Virus record (IMG/VR): IMGVR_UViG_3300021141_000027
Coordinates: 1-38,110 of that record
From: a virus
Strand: one strand, 5' to 3'
DNA length: 38,110 nucleotides
How positions within the stretch are numbered: position 1 is the stretch's first letter; each line of letters opens with the position of its first letter. The translations under genes and the position numbers were made by a program. Of the stretch, positions 12,485-21,003 are shown piece by piece. Below the pieces are notes generated by a model that made no database searches, had not been told where the DNA came from, and saw only the letters and a list, made by a program, of their open reading frames with translations.

Positions 12485-14124
12485 TGGCTCAATTTAATAC
12501 TGGGAATAATGCATTTCAAGCACAGGCTAAGACACTATTTGAAGTCAACATGATTGCGAATGGCAATAATGGTCTTGTTGTATCAAGCACAAATCCATTC
12601 CCGGTTTCAATTGCTGGATCTGGTGGTACCAATGTTGTAACTGCCGATTTGGGTGCAGCTGCAAGAAGTGCATTTGGTGAGTTGTTGTCAGTAACTCCAA
12701 CTCCTATCGTACAGTTGGATGCCTTGTACGGCATCGATCCTTTAGATATGACGACATATGCCAGCGGCACCGGTGCAAGTGCAAATACAGATAATACTGC
12801 TACTGTGTTTAGAGTTCAGAGTGGTACTTCTTCTACCGGTTATGCACATATACTTTCTAAAAAATACATGAAATATCGGCCGGGCCAAGGATCGCTGTCA
12901 AGATTTACTGCCGGGTTTACATTAGGTGTAGCCAACTCAACACAACGTGCTGGTCTGACCGATTCAGAAGTAGCACTGTGTGTTGGATATGATGGTGTTG
13001 ACTTTGGCGTTCTAAGATCTACCGGTGGTAAAGTTCCTATCTATAAGCTCACAATCAATACAGCACCTACAGGAGCACAGACTGGTGTTGTTACCTTAAA
13101 TGGTGTAGCGAAAAACGTTACAATAACTGCAGGTACAACTACCGCATGTGCTGCACAAATAGCTATTGATGGCGTTGGCGGTTATCCGGGATGGTATACG
13201 GAACAGGTTGATAATGTCGTTATTTTTAGAGGTATAAACCCAAGCGTCATGACTGGTGCGTTCAGTTTTACTAGCACAGGAACAGGTACACCTGCAGCTG
13301 GAACGTTTGCCACAGTACAAGCTGGTGTTGCGCAAATAGATTATTGGACCAAGCAAGCCGATTTTAATATGGATACACTAGATGGATCTGGTGATGCAAA
13401 TAACCCATCGGGAATGGATCTAGATACAACAAAACTAAATGTATTCCAGATAAGCTTTAGATGGCTTGGTGTTGGTGTTATCAACTATGCCATAGAAGAT
13501 CAGGCAACAGGTGAAATTATCATGTTTCACCGACAACACTACACCAATCAACACACAACTCCCCACCTTGATAACCCATCTTTTAGAATAGGGTATACTG
13601 TAACAAATAAGGGTAATACTACAAACTTGACAGTCATCGGCGCATCGATGATGATGGCTATAGAAGGTGTATTAAATCTATCTAGATCGTCTCGGTCAAG
13701 AGCAGTAAATAAAACATCCCTAGCTAAAGACGATCTACACCACGTGTTAAGCTTAAGAAATTCATACACATATAATAATAAGATTAACACAAACAGTATT
13801 AATCTTAAAAAGTTATCGATCGGTGTTCAGTCAACAGATCCTGTCACAATATATCTGTTTCAAGATACTACGACCCAGAACGTTCCATTAGTTTTTAGTG
13901 ATGTACTAAATAGTATTACTACGCAATCAAGCACCACTGCTACTTTGAATATTGCAACAGAAACTCCTATAGCAGTCTTTGTTGTAGGTGTGAACGGATA
14001 TGATAACATCGACATTTCAAGTCTTTTGATTTCAGAACCTGCTGGTAGCATTATAACTTTTGCTGCAACAAGCCCAGCTGCGATCTCAAGAATTACAATA
14101 GGCACGATGTGGACTGAAGACTAA
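12484..14124 (+). CDS. Virion structural protein, fibre- or sheath-decoration-like (546 aa)
   Basis: The sequence is dominated by Thr/Ser/Gly/Asn beta-rich segments typical of phage surface proteins (TGAQTGVVTLNGVAKNVTIT, FTSTGTGTPAAGTFATVQAG). A central domain with ISFRWLGVGVINYAIED and ATGEIIMFHRQHYTN is followed by NPSFRIGYTVTNKG, which I associate with large virion proteins of T4-like marine phages. No signal peptide or enzyme motif. TAATG overlap with the nucleotidylyltransferase. I cannot say whether it is a fibre, neck or head decoration protein. Confidence 0.75.
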   Translation: MAQFNTGNNAFQAQAKTLFEVNMIANGNNGLVVSSTNPFPVSIAGSGGTNVVTADLGAAARSAFGELLSVTPTPIVQLDALYGIDPLDMTTYASGTGASANTDNTATVFRVQSGTSSTGYAHILSKKYMKYRPGQGSLSRFTAGFTLGVANSTQRAGLTDSEVALCVGYDGVDFGVLRSTGGKVPIYKLTINTAPTGAQTGVVTLNGVAKNVTITAGTTTACAAQIAIDGVGGYPGWYTEQVDNVVIFRGINPSVMTGAFSFTSTGTGTPAAGTFATVQAGVAQIDYWTKQADFNMDTLDGSGDANNPSGMDLDTTKLNVFQISFRWLGVGVINYAIEDQATGEIIMFHRQHYTNQHTTPHLDNPSFRIGYTVTNKGNTTNLTVIGASMMMAIEGVLNLSRSSRSRAVNKTSLAKDDLHHVLSLRNSYTYNNKINTNSINLKKLSIGVQSTDPVTIYLFQDTTTQNVPLVFSDVLNSITTQSSTTATLNIATETPIAVFVVGVNGYDNIDISSLLISEPAGSIITFAATSPAAISRITIGTMWTED

Positions 14125-14135
14125 ATTACAACAAT

Positions 14136-14143
14136 TATAAATA
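14136..14143 (+). promoter_or_regulatory. T4-type late promoter for the 14205 gene
   Basis: TATAAATA right after the 12484 gene. A 60-nt leader follows before an ATG with AAGGGAAAC upstream. Confidence 0.8.
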
Positions 14144-14204
14144 GATTTGCGGTTAGGCTACGGCAATCCCGTTTGTGTAACAGATAAGCCCAAGGGAAAC
14201 TCTG

Positions 14205-15977
14205 ATGGAAGATAAAGAAGTAAACGACAAGACTGTACCGGATAAAGCACCTGAGAAAAACCTCAAGAAGCCTTCTGGGAAATCTGCAACTGGCAAGCCA
14301 TTAGATGGTATCGACATCAATCCTCAGCTAAATGACGTGAGTACCGATGGCAACCAGTTAAAAATACGCAAAGAGGATTCCGTAGATCTAACCGCACCTG
14401 TAATTCAAGAGCGTAAAGCCTTGACATTACCACAGCGTCAAAAACGTTCTCGTCAGCTTCGTGCTCGTGAAACCTCAATGGAGAGAGCACGCGAGATTGC
14501 TAAAACAAAGTTAGCACCGGCTGGTAAGATTGAACAAAGAGCTATGGCACATGCCCGTGCTATTGTCAAGAAGAGATTTGCAGCTCGCAAGGGAACACCT
14601 TACGCAGAGCTATCAACGACGGAAAAGATTCAAGTAGATACCGCAGTGTCAAAGAAGACGAAGCTGATCCAAAAGATCGCTGCACGTCTAATTCCTCGTA
14701 TCCGCAAGGCAGAGTTCGAGAGACTTAAGTCATTCCGTGACGGTGCACCACTCAAGGATCTATCGACACAGAATCCTAAGGCACAGGGCATCATGCCCAA
14801 GGTGACAGAGGAAATGTCAGAGTTATTCAATAGTTTAAACAGTCAAGATACTACATCATTGATTGCTATTATTGAGAATACAATAGAACAGTTTAAAAAT
14901 AATAACGACCCTATGGGTGAACAACTTAGAAAGATGTTGGCTGTAGTCCTGCCTGAGGATGCAATTACAGAAACACTACTTAAGAAGTCAGATAAAACTG
15001 GTATCATGTTCTCAACACTCAAGGAAGTATTTGAGCGTGGTGAATATGACTGGAACTCATCCAAAAAAATGAGTCAAGAACAATATGCATTTACACGAGT
15101 TAACTCCTACATTGCCAAGGGCAAGGCATGGCATATGGATGCAGACATTCGTGAAGATAAGAATATCGATGCTGTACTAGATGAGTCATTTGCATCATTC
15201 TTAGAGATCCAAGAAAAGCGTGGATTGTGGGATAATATCCATGCCAAGCGTAAAAGAATTAAAGCCGGTTCTGGTGAACGTATGCGTAAACCAGGATCTG
15301 AAGGTGCACCTACTACACAGAACTTCAAGAGTGCTCAAGAATCTGTAGCTACAGAAAAGCGTAAGAAGATCGAACTAGTAGATCGTCTACCTGCTGACCA
15401 GGCAGTTAAAGCTAAACAGGCTGAGATTCAAAAGAAGATCATTGATGAAGCACGTGCTCCTGGTAAGGCATATGTAGAGCCATATCATCACCCACATACT
15501 GGTGAACAAAAAGGCTTCAAGGCATCTACTAAGTGGGGCAAGATAAAGTATTTTGGCAAAGACTTTAAGAAGTCGGCAGAAAAGCATGCCTTCGGAGAAG
15601 ATACAGCAGCCGATCGTGAGATTGGTACTGATTCACTTGTCAAGAAGTACAAGAAGGATACACCAGGTCAAAAGTCTTCATTGGATGAATCATTCACCAT
15701 GGCATGGACATCTGGCATCGGTGTGACCCTGTCAGCTGCAGACTGTGGTATCAAGATCAAGACCGGGTTTGAACTCCATCCTGATGTTATAAAACAGATG
15801 GAGGAGATTGAAGAGGATGTAGTTGCAGCCGATAAGAGACCAGTGTATCTCCCACCCCGTCGCCATAAAGATGGTTCGTACGGCAAAGCATCAACGATGA
15901 TGAGAAAAACCGGCAAGAAGATCATTGATGTCCCAGAATATCCAGATGCAGATACGGATGAGCACGATGGAAAATAG
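14205..15977 (+). CDS. Large basic virion/internal-head-type protein (590 aa)
   Basis: The N-terminus is disordered and charged (about 1-70). It is followed by a strongly basic helical block (LPQRQKRSRQLRARETSMER, KAEFERLKSF region) that resembles conserved structural proteins of T4-like cyanophages. A middle domain (SFASFLEIQEKRGLWDNIHAKR) and a C-terminal acidic/aromatic domain (SLDESFTMAWTSGIG) complete it. The Lys/Arg content fits DNA contact inside the head (inference). It is first in a late unit and overlaps the next gene by 11 nt. No enzyme motif. Confidence 0.75.
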   Translation: MEDKEVNDKTVPDKAPEKNLKKPSGKSATGKPLDGIDINPQLNDVSTDGNQLKIRKEDSVDLTAPVIQERKALTLPQRQKRSRQLRARETSMERAREIAKTKLAPAGKIEQRAMAHARAIVKKRFAARKGTPYAELSTTEKIQVDTAVSKKTKLIQKIAARLIPRIRKAEFERLKSFRDGAPLKDLSTQNPKAQGIMPKVTEEMSELFNSLNSQDTTSLIAIIENTIEQFKNNNDPMGEQLRKMLAVVLPEDAITETLLKKSDKTGIMFSTLKEVFERGEYDWNSSKKMSQEQYAFTRVNSYIAKGKAWHMDADIREDKNIDAVLDESFASFLEIQEKRGLWDNIHAKRKRIKAGSGERMRKPGSEGAPTTQNFKSAQESVATEKRKKIELVDRLPADQAVKAKQAEIQKKIIDEARAPGKAYVEPYHHPHTGEQKGFKASTKWGKIKYFGKDFKKSAEKHAFGEDTAADREIGTDSLVKKYKKDTPGQKSSLDESFTMAWTSGIGVTLSAADCGIKIKTGFELHPDVIKQMEEIEEDVVAADKRPVYLPPRRHKDGSYGKASTMMRKTGKKIIDVPEYPDADTDEHDGK

Positions 15978-16272
15978 TATTGTAGGGTTCAAGAGATTCA
16001 TCACTGAACGCGGTGAAGATTCTAAGGGGCATTTCATTGCGACTGAAAAAGGCGCAGGGATGACTAGCAAAGGAGTCAAGGCATTCCGTGCTAAGAATCC
16101 AGGATCGAATCTACAGACTGCAGTTACAGGTAAAGTAGCGCCGGGATCTAAAGCTGCTGGAAGACGTAAGTCCTTCTGTGCACGTATGGGTGGTATGAAA
16201 GGTCCTATGAAGGATGAAAAAGGCAGACCAACTCGCAAAGCAATGTCATTAAGAAGATGGAAGTGCAACTAA
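15967..16272 (+). CDS. Small basic conserved phage protein, DUF6321-like (101 aa)
   Basis: ATG at 15967 gives MENSIVGFKRFITERGED, again with an F-x-x-F-I-x-E start. The body is highly conserved-looking and Lys/Arg/Gly-rich (KAFRAKNPGSNLQTAVTGKV, SKAAGRRKSFCARMGGMKGP), which from memory matches DUF6321 in many phages. It may bind DNA or RNA and be packaged. One-base overlap (TAATG) with the Dps gene. Confidence 0.82.
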   Translation: MENSIVGFKRFITERGEDSKGHFIATEKGAGMTSKGVKAFRAKNPGSNLQTAVTGKVAPGSKAAGRRKSFCARMGGMKGPMKDEKGRPTRKAMSLRRWKCN

Positions 16273-16706
16273 TGGAAGAGATTACAAACCCACTTAAGGT
16301 AGCATTTGCAGATACCTATGCCTTTTATGTGAAGGCACAGAACTATCACTGGAATGTAGAGGGGCCTATGTTCCCTATGTACCACGAGTTTTTCGGTAAC
16401 ATTTATGAAGAGGTCGGTGGTGCAATCGATCGGTTTGCTGAAGAGATTCGTGCGGCTGGTGCATATGCTCCTGGAGCATTTCGTAGATTTGCTGAACTAT
16501 CTAACATTGAAGATGAAGTTCTTGTAATTGGTGCATCGCAGATGGTTGCTACACTTTATGCCGATAACATGAAGGTATATGCATCTCTTAAGATGGCACG
16601 TGACATGGCTGATACATATGAACAGAATGGCCTCGTCAACTTCTTAGAAGATCGTCTTGATGCACACAAGAAGCATGACTGGATGCTTAGGTCAACACTG
16701 AAATGA
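16272..16706 (+). CDS. dps: Dps-family ferritin-like protein (144 aa)
   Basis: The family protects DNA by oxidising Fe(II) with peroxide and storing iron in a 12-mer shell. The ferroxidase residues are all present with E. coli Dps spacing: H26 (QNYHWNVEGP), H38 (MYHEFF), D53 and E57 (GAIDRFAEEIRA). ATG at 16272 is preferred over an in-frame ATG at 16257 because it overlaps the previous stop and has GGAAG upstream. It lacks the Lys-rich N-terminal DNA-binding tail of E. coli Dps. It lies between likely virion genes, so it is expressed late and may be packaged or may protect progeny DNA (inference). Confidence 0.92.
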   Translation: MEEITNPLKVAFADTYAFYVKAQNYHWNVEGPMFPMYHEFFGNIYEEVGGAIDRFAEEIRAAGAYAPGAFRRFAELSNIEDEVLVIGASQMVATLYADNMKVYASLKMARDMADTYEQNGLVNFLEDRLDAHKKHDWMLRSTLK

Positions 16707-17290
16707 ACTACAGATCGGTAGAATCTAAGATCAGAGACGTTCTGGAAGGACTCCAGCCTAAGCATCTGCTTGGCAAGGAATCCGACCAGAATGATCAGAT
16801 TGCTGTCGGGTCTTATACAACTAAGACCTTTGATATGTCACCTGATGCTCAGATTATATTCGCCGATCTACCAAAAGAAACAGATACAAACTCGGCCGAA
16901 CAAACTGCTATTCATCTTGATAAACTATTTGATCTGCATAAAGATATCATTGCCGCAGAATCTGCATCACAGGCTGATCTAGATAAAGCCGAGGAATTGG
17001 TTGGTAAACTTAAACCACTAGCCGCCAGTATGGACCAATCTGTTAAGATAGATAAGATTGTAAACGACCATTATAATGATCTGAAAAAGTATTTTAAGGA
17101 TGAGACAAAGGAAGTTGGTCCTGACTACCATCCAGCAGATGATCCGCGATTCCGCAGTCCTCCATCTGGCAATAAACCAGATCCGATTGCAGGACCACAG
17201 GGCGATCGCGATGTAGATAATGTAAAGAACTATTTGATCAAAAGATCAAAAGCAGCACAACGTAAACTTAAACTTATCGATAACGACTGA
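16703..17290 (+). CDS. Late protein, unknown function (195 aa)
   Basis: ATGA overlap with the Dps gene. The N-terminus (MNYRSVESKIRDVLEGLQPKH) is helical; then come an acidic helical middle (AESASQADLDKAEELVGKLK), a Pro/Asp/Gly-rich linker (DYHPADDPRFRSPPSGNKPD), and a basic tail (IKRSKAAQRKLKLIDND). This build suggests a scaffold- or head-associated protein. No family recognised. Confidence 0.72.
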   Translation: MNYRSVESKIRDVLEGLQPKHLLGKESDQNDQIAVGSYTTKTFDMSPDAQIIFADLPKETDTNSAEQTAIHLDKLFDLHKDIIAAESASQADLDKAEELVGKLKPLAASMDQSVKIDKIVNDHYNDLKKYFKDETKEVGPDYHPADDPRFRSPPSGNKPDPIAGPQGDRDVDNVKNYLIKRSKAAQRKLKLIDND

Positions 17291-17305
17291 AATAGGAGCA
17301 GAAGA

Positions 17306-18937
17306 ATGTTTACTAAGAAACTATCAACACAATTTACAGCCAGTCTTCTGAATGCCGTTTCAGGTGTTCTTGGTGAGGCAACTGCATTAGGCGACACACT
17401 GAAGCGTGAGCGTGAAGCCAAGGAAAAGAAAGAACCTAACGGCGTTAAGGAATCTAGCCACAATGATGTTCCTTTTGAAGGTCCATACGATAAGCCAGGT
17501 GTTCGCAAAGACAAATATGGAAATATTATTAAAAATGTTGCCAAACATCTTGCGAAGAAGGCAATGAGTGATAAAGCCAATGAAGAAACTGAGCATAATA
17601 ATTGCGGAACTCCTGAATGCTGCGGGCAGTGCGATACACCTGAACAGATCGATGAAACTGCAAAGATCGTTGCCCATCTTCAAAAGCGTTATGGTGATAA
17701 CATTCGTAAGAGTCACGTTCGTTCGGCTGCCAATGATTTTGGTGTCGATGCATCAAAGTTGGCTAAAGCAGTACGTACTAAGTTGGGCAAGAATATGCTC
17801 GATGAAGAGGATGATGGTTGGTATACCCATTCTCAGATGCACGGTTCAAAGAAAAGTGAAAAGCACCCAAAGGGTATTTCGGCTGATGAATGGAAATCTG
17901 GCATTAGATGGCATCATGGTAAGAATAAAAGAATTAATATTAAAGAAGAAGCTGAAGATCTTGATGAAACATCTGCAAAGAAAGCAATGGATTACCTAAG
18001 TAAATCGTTTGCACCTAGAGAAACAGCTGTAGAACGTTCAGCTAGAGCTACTCGGTATAATCCTGGTGATCGAAAGGAAGCTGGTAGACTCCTAGGTAAT
18101 AAAATGAAGGGAGCCGAAAGAGCTGGAAAGATCATCGGTAAGTCATTTACTGTTAAAGAAGAAGCTGATCAGATTGATGAGCTCTCAAAGAAGCCCGGGG
18201 GAATCTTAGACACATATCAACAGCGTGGCACTTTTAAAGGTGACAAGAACCGGGATGCTGGTAGAAAGCTTGCAACTAAAAAATTGAATCCTGGCAAATA
18301 TGGAATGGAAGCACCTAAGGTAGCAGCTACCAATGAAGAAGCCGAACAGATTGATGAACTTTCAAAGGGAACAATGGGTCGTTATATCAATAAGGCTGCC
18401 ACAAAAATGGGCAGTCAAGGTGTTACTGCTGGTCTGAAGATTGCTGCTGACGAAAAGTCAAGCAAGAACTTCAAGGACATGGGCAAGCGCGAAAAGGGCA
18501 TCTCGAGAGCAGTTAATAAGCTGACCAAGGAAGAACAAGACTTCGTTGATTCGCTGAATATTGATACTCTGGATGAAGCACGTGGCCGTCCTAAGAAGGC
18601 CGGTGGCAAGGATTTCACAATCAACCCAAGAACAAAAGAAAAGTTGATGCATGATAATCCTGAGCATATGAAGAAGATTGAAGCACTTCAAAGAAATGGT
18701 GTCATCCCTGAACCAAAGATTGAAGCCAATCAGCATGTCATGCAGCAGCTTCAACGTGCTAAGTTATCAATGCGTGGTGGTGAAACAGTCCACTTCACTC
18801 ATGGTGATTCACATCATGTCCCTGGCGAACATGCAGCAAAGCTTTTGACTAAGTATGCCGGCATGAAGCCAGATGAAAAAGAAGCATTCCAAAAGAAGAT
18901 TGGCCATTCACACGCTAATCTTAAAAGCGAACTCTAA
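17306..18937 (+). CDS. Repetitive internal-head / prohead-core-type protein (543 aa)
   Basis: ATG behind AGGAGCAGAAG. The protein is highly charged and carries repeated modules: PEQIDETAK (about 111), KEEAEDLDETSAKKAMDYLS (about 212), KEEADQIDELSKKPGG (about 283), NEEAEQIDELSKGTMGR (about 342), and TLDEARGRP (about 420). Each provides [IL]-x-E sites of the type cut by T4 gp21 prohead protease. A Cys cluster C100xxxxCCxxC109 could bind a metal. The C-terminal domain is His-rich (VHFTHGDSHHVPGEHA). I infer a processed core or injected protein; no enzyme motif is seen. Confidence 0.75.
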   Translation: MFTKKLSTQFTASLLNAVSGVLGEATALGDTLKREREAKEKKEPNGVKESSHNDVPFEGPYDKPGVRKDKYGNIIKNVAKHLAKKAMSDKANEETEHNNCGTPECCGQCDTPEQIDETAKIVAHLQKRYGDNIRKSHVRSAANDFGVDASKLAKAVRTKLGKNMLDEEDDGWYTHSQMHGSKKSEKHPKGISADEWKSGIRWHHGKNKRINIKEEAEDLDETSAKKAMDYLSKSFAPRETAVERSARATRYNPGDRKEAGRLLGNKMKGAERAGKIIGKSFTVKEEADQIDELSKKPGGILDTYQQRGTFKGDKNRDAGRKLATKKLNPGKYGMEAPKVAATNEEAEQIDELSKGTMGRYINKAATKMGSQGVTAGLKIAADEKSSKNFKDMGKREKGISRAVNKLTKEEQDFVDSLNIDTLDEARGRPKKAGGKDFTINPRTKEKLMHDNPEHMKKIEALQRNGVIPEPKIEANQHVMQQLQRAKLSMRGGETVHFTHGDSHHVPGEHAAKLLTKYAGMKPDEKEAFQKKIGHSHANLKSEL

Positions 18938-18942
18938 TCAAT

Positions 18943-18950
18943 TATAAATA
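18943..18950 (+). promoter_or_regulatory. T4-type late promoter for the 18976 gene
   Basis: TATAAATA six bases after the previous gene, 26 bp before the ATG, with ACAGGAG between. Confidence 0.85.
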
Positions 18951-18975
18951 AAAGAAAGTTTACAGGAGAAGACTA

Positions 18976-19842
18976 ATGGCACAATGGGGTAATACAGATG
19001 ATGCTGCGAATTCCGTCCTATGGGCGACTACGCAGGTAAATCTACCATCAAACACAGTAAATCAAACAGCACTATTCGGCAATACAACAGTTGATGCATG
19101 GAACAACAACGGCGTTGCCATGAACAAAGCAGTTGGTCAGTTCGGTCTAGATGTCAATGAAATTTCAGTTCAGATTGGTAATACGGCTGTAGCACAGTAT
19201 ATTATTACAAATCCAGGTTCTGGTTACAATGCTAACGCAGCAGTTACAGTTGCTAATACAACAGGCGGTGCAAACACACTGGCCGCTAACTCAACTGCAT
19301 CGGGCGGTCGCATTACTGCACTAACAGCAAACGGCACATTAATCCGCGGTTATACATCAATTCCTGCGATTACAATTGCTGCACCTGCTGCACAGGCATT
19401 CAATGCTAACTCGGCTGTCACAAACGCAACAGACGCTATTGCAATCACAACTGCAAATAGCTTCTTCCTTCCAGGTGATAAGGTAACTTACACTGTTGCT
19501 GCTGGTAATACTGCTCTGACAAACCTGACATCGGGTACGACTTATGTCATCAAGACATCGAACACAATAGCCGTTACACTTGCAACTGGAATTAATGCTC
19601 CAACAATCGATCTTACCAAGGGTCTGACAGAAACCGGTCACTCACTTACGGGTGAAACTGCAACCGCAACTGCTGTTCTTACAGGCCGCGGTTATACAAA
19701 GGGTGCTGCTCATACCGGTTGGGTACTTCGTACAGTAGGTGAAGGTGGTCGTGCAGGTCGTGTTCAGTACGAGACATTGGTTGCATTCGGTGGCAACTTC
19801 TCGAATGACGGATCTGATGACGCAATCCTTCATGACGCATAA
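18976..19842 (+). CDS. Conserved virion structural protein (288 aa)
   Basis: The start MAQWGNTDDAANSVLWATTQ and the end (HTGWVLRTVGEGGRAGRVQY, then ETLVAFGG) are, from memory, shared with virion proteins of T4-like marine phages. Between them is an insert of repeated Ala/Thr/Asn beta strands resembling Ig-like or fibre domains (GSGYNANAAVTVANTTGG, KVTYTVAAGNTALTNLTSGT). A dedicated late promoter suggests high expression. Exact position in the particle unknown. Confidence 0.82.
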   Translation: MAQWGNTDDAANSVLWATTQVNLPSNTVNQTALFGNTTVDAWNNNGVAMNKAVGQFGLDVNEISVQIGNTAVAQYIITNPGSGYNANAAVTVANTTGGANTLAANSTASGGRITALTANGTLIRGYTSIPAITIAAPAAQAFNANSAVTNATDAIAITTANSFFLPGDKVTYTVAAGNTALTNLTSGTTYVIKTSNTIAVTLATGINAPTIDLTKGLTETGHSLTGETATATAVLTGRGYTKGAAHTGWVLRTVGEGGRAGRVQYETLVAFGGNFSNDGSDDAILHDA

Positions 19843-19852
19843 GGAATAATTA

Positions 19853-20104
19853 ATGTCTGACCGTGCTAAAAAGATTACAGAGTTAACATCCATTGGCACG
19901 GCCAACACGTCGATCGCTAGCGGGGACCTCTTCATTATCGAAGACGTCTCCGCTAACACAACCAAGTCCGGTACATTATCCACACTTCGTAAAGCTATTG
20001 TACAGGGACCGTATGCAGATGATCCAGCAGCAAATACAGCTGGTGTTGCATTAGGACAACTATATTATACTGCTGCGGGGGTTGTCAAAGTAAGAATTGC
20101 ATGA
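19853..20104 (+). CDS. Small virion-type protein (83 aa)
   Basis: Begins KKITELTSIGTANTSIASGD and contains LFIIEDVSANTTKSGTL, a pattern common at the N-termini of phage fibre/structural proteins. It ends AGVALGQLYYTAAGVVKVRIA, another phage structural signature. ATG behind GGAATAATTA. Overlaps the next gene by 4 nt (ATGA). Confidence 0.78.
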   Translation: MSDRAKKITELTSIGTANTSIASGDLFIIEDVSANTTKSGTLSTLRKAIVQGPYADDPAANTAGVALGQLYYTAAGVVKVRIA

Positions 20105-20490
20105 TTGATAAACTTGATGAGTCCAACTTCGTGTTGTACGCTGCGAAAAATTATGATAACCCACAATGTTTTGATACTTTAGAGTTTTACGAAGATCTAT
20201 CACGGTTTAAGTATATCAAAAGACTATTTAATCGTTATGAGGAATCTGGTGAACTTAAAGAGAGATTGATTCTGAATCATCTCATTATCTTGTATAATGT
20301 ATTTGGTGCAGCCACTACAAAAATGTTATTCTTTAAGTTGAACGGCCATCTTCATTTATTGAAGCCGTTCATTCTTTTGTTGGGATTCTTGCCTGATAAA
20401 GTATCTGGCGTCGGTGTCGAGAACAAAACAATAATTAGTTCTGATATCCCTATGGATGATAATATTGTACAGATTCTAAGGAAGATTTAA
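20101..20490 (+). CDS. Conserved T4-like phage protein, unknown function (129 aa)
   Basis: The block FYEDLSRFKYIKRLFNRYEE followed by ERLILNHLIILYNVFGAATT and a C-terminal LLLGFLP stretch recurs, from memory, in T4-like marine phages next to virion genes. Mostly helical; the hydrophobic C-terminal part (KPFILLLGFLP) is short for a membrane anchor. ATG overlaps on both sides (ATGA, TAATG) show tight coupling. Confidence 0.8.
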   Translation: MIDKLDESNFVLYAAKNYDNPQCFDTLEFYEDLSRFKYIKRLFNRYEESGELKERLILNHLIILYNVFGAATTKMLFFKLNGHLHLLKPFILLLGFLPDKVSGVGVENKTIISSDIPMDDNIVQILRKI

Positions 20491-21002
20491 TGGCTAAAGA
20501 AAAACAAGAGTATGACTATGAAGGTGACATGGCTATGTCACAACTCAAGTCTATTATTGCCAACGCGCAGCGTATCCATGATATGCTCGAGCGCGACACA
20601 AATATTCCTGAATGGGTACAGTCAAAGATCACGCTAGCCGAGGACTACATCTCAACTTCTGCTAACTATATGCAGGGTGAGATGAAGGAAGAAACAAAGT
20701 GGGTAAAAGATAAACACGGCTCTGGATATACAAGTAATGATGGTAAGCGGGAAATCGTTAAACATACTAAAGGTTGGATATCTCGCAGTACTACTGATAG
20801 ACACGATTACTCTGACGTATATCCTACACAAAGAGAAGCTAAAGCTGGTAAATATGCTTGGGCTACCAAGAATGAAGATATGGCGATGGGAACCGGTCCA
20901 GTGAACGTCGCTGCTAATGTAGCAGATCCAAAGAACAAACCACTATTTGCTAAACCTGCAAAACGTAAGATGCCTTCATTCAAGACATTCGCCGGCAAAT
21001 AA
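20490..21002 (+). CDS. Conserved late protein with helical N-terminus (170 aa)
   Basis: The N-terminal helical pair (YEGDMAMSQLKSIIANAQRI, EWVQSKITLAEDYISTSANY) is a motif of several T4-like phage structural-region proteins. It is followed by a basic WVKDKHGSGYTSNDGKRE domain and a Pro/Lys-rich tail ending in PSFKTFAGK. The function is not known to me. Begins in the previous stop codon. Confidence 0.75.
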   Translation: MAKEKQEYDYEGDMAMSQLKSIIANAQRIHDMLERDTNIPEWVQSKITLAEDYISTSANYMQGEMKEETKWVKDKHGSGYTSNDGKREIVKHTKGWISRSTTDRHDYSDVYPTQREAKAGKYAWATKNEDMAMGTGPVNVAANVADPKNKPLFAKPAKRKMPSFKTFAGK

Positions 21003-21003
21003 C

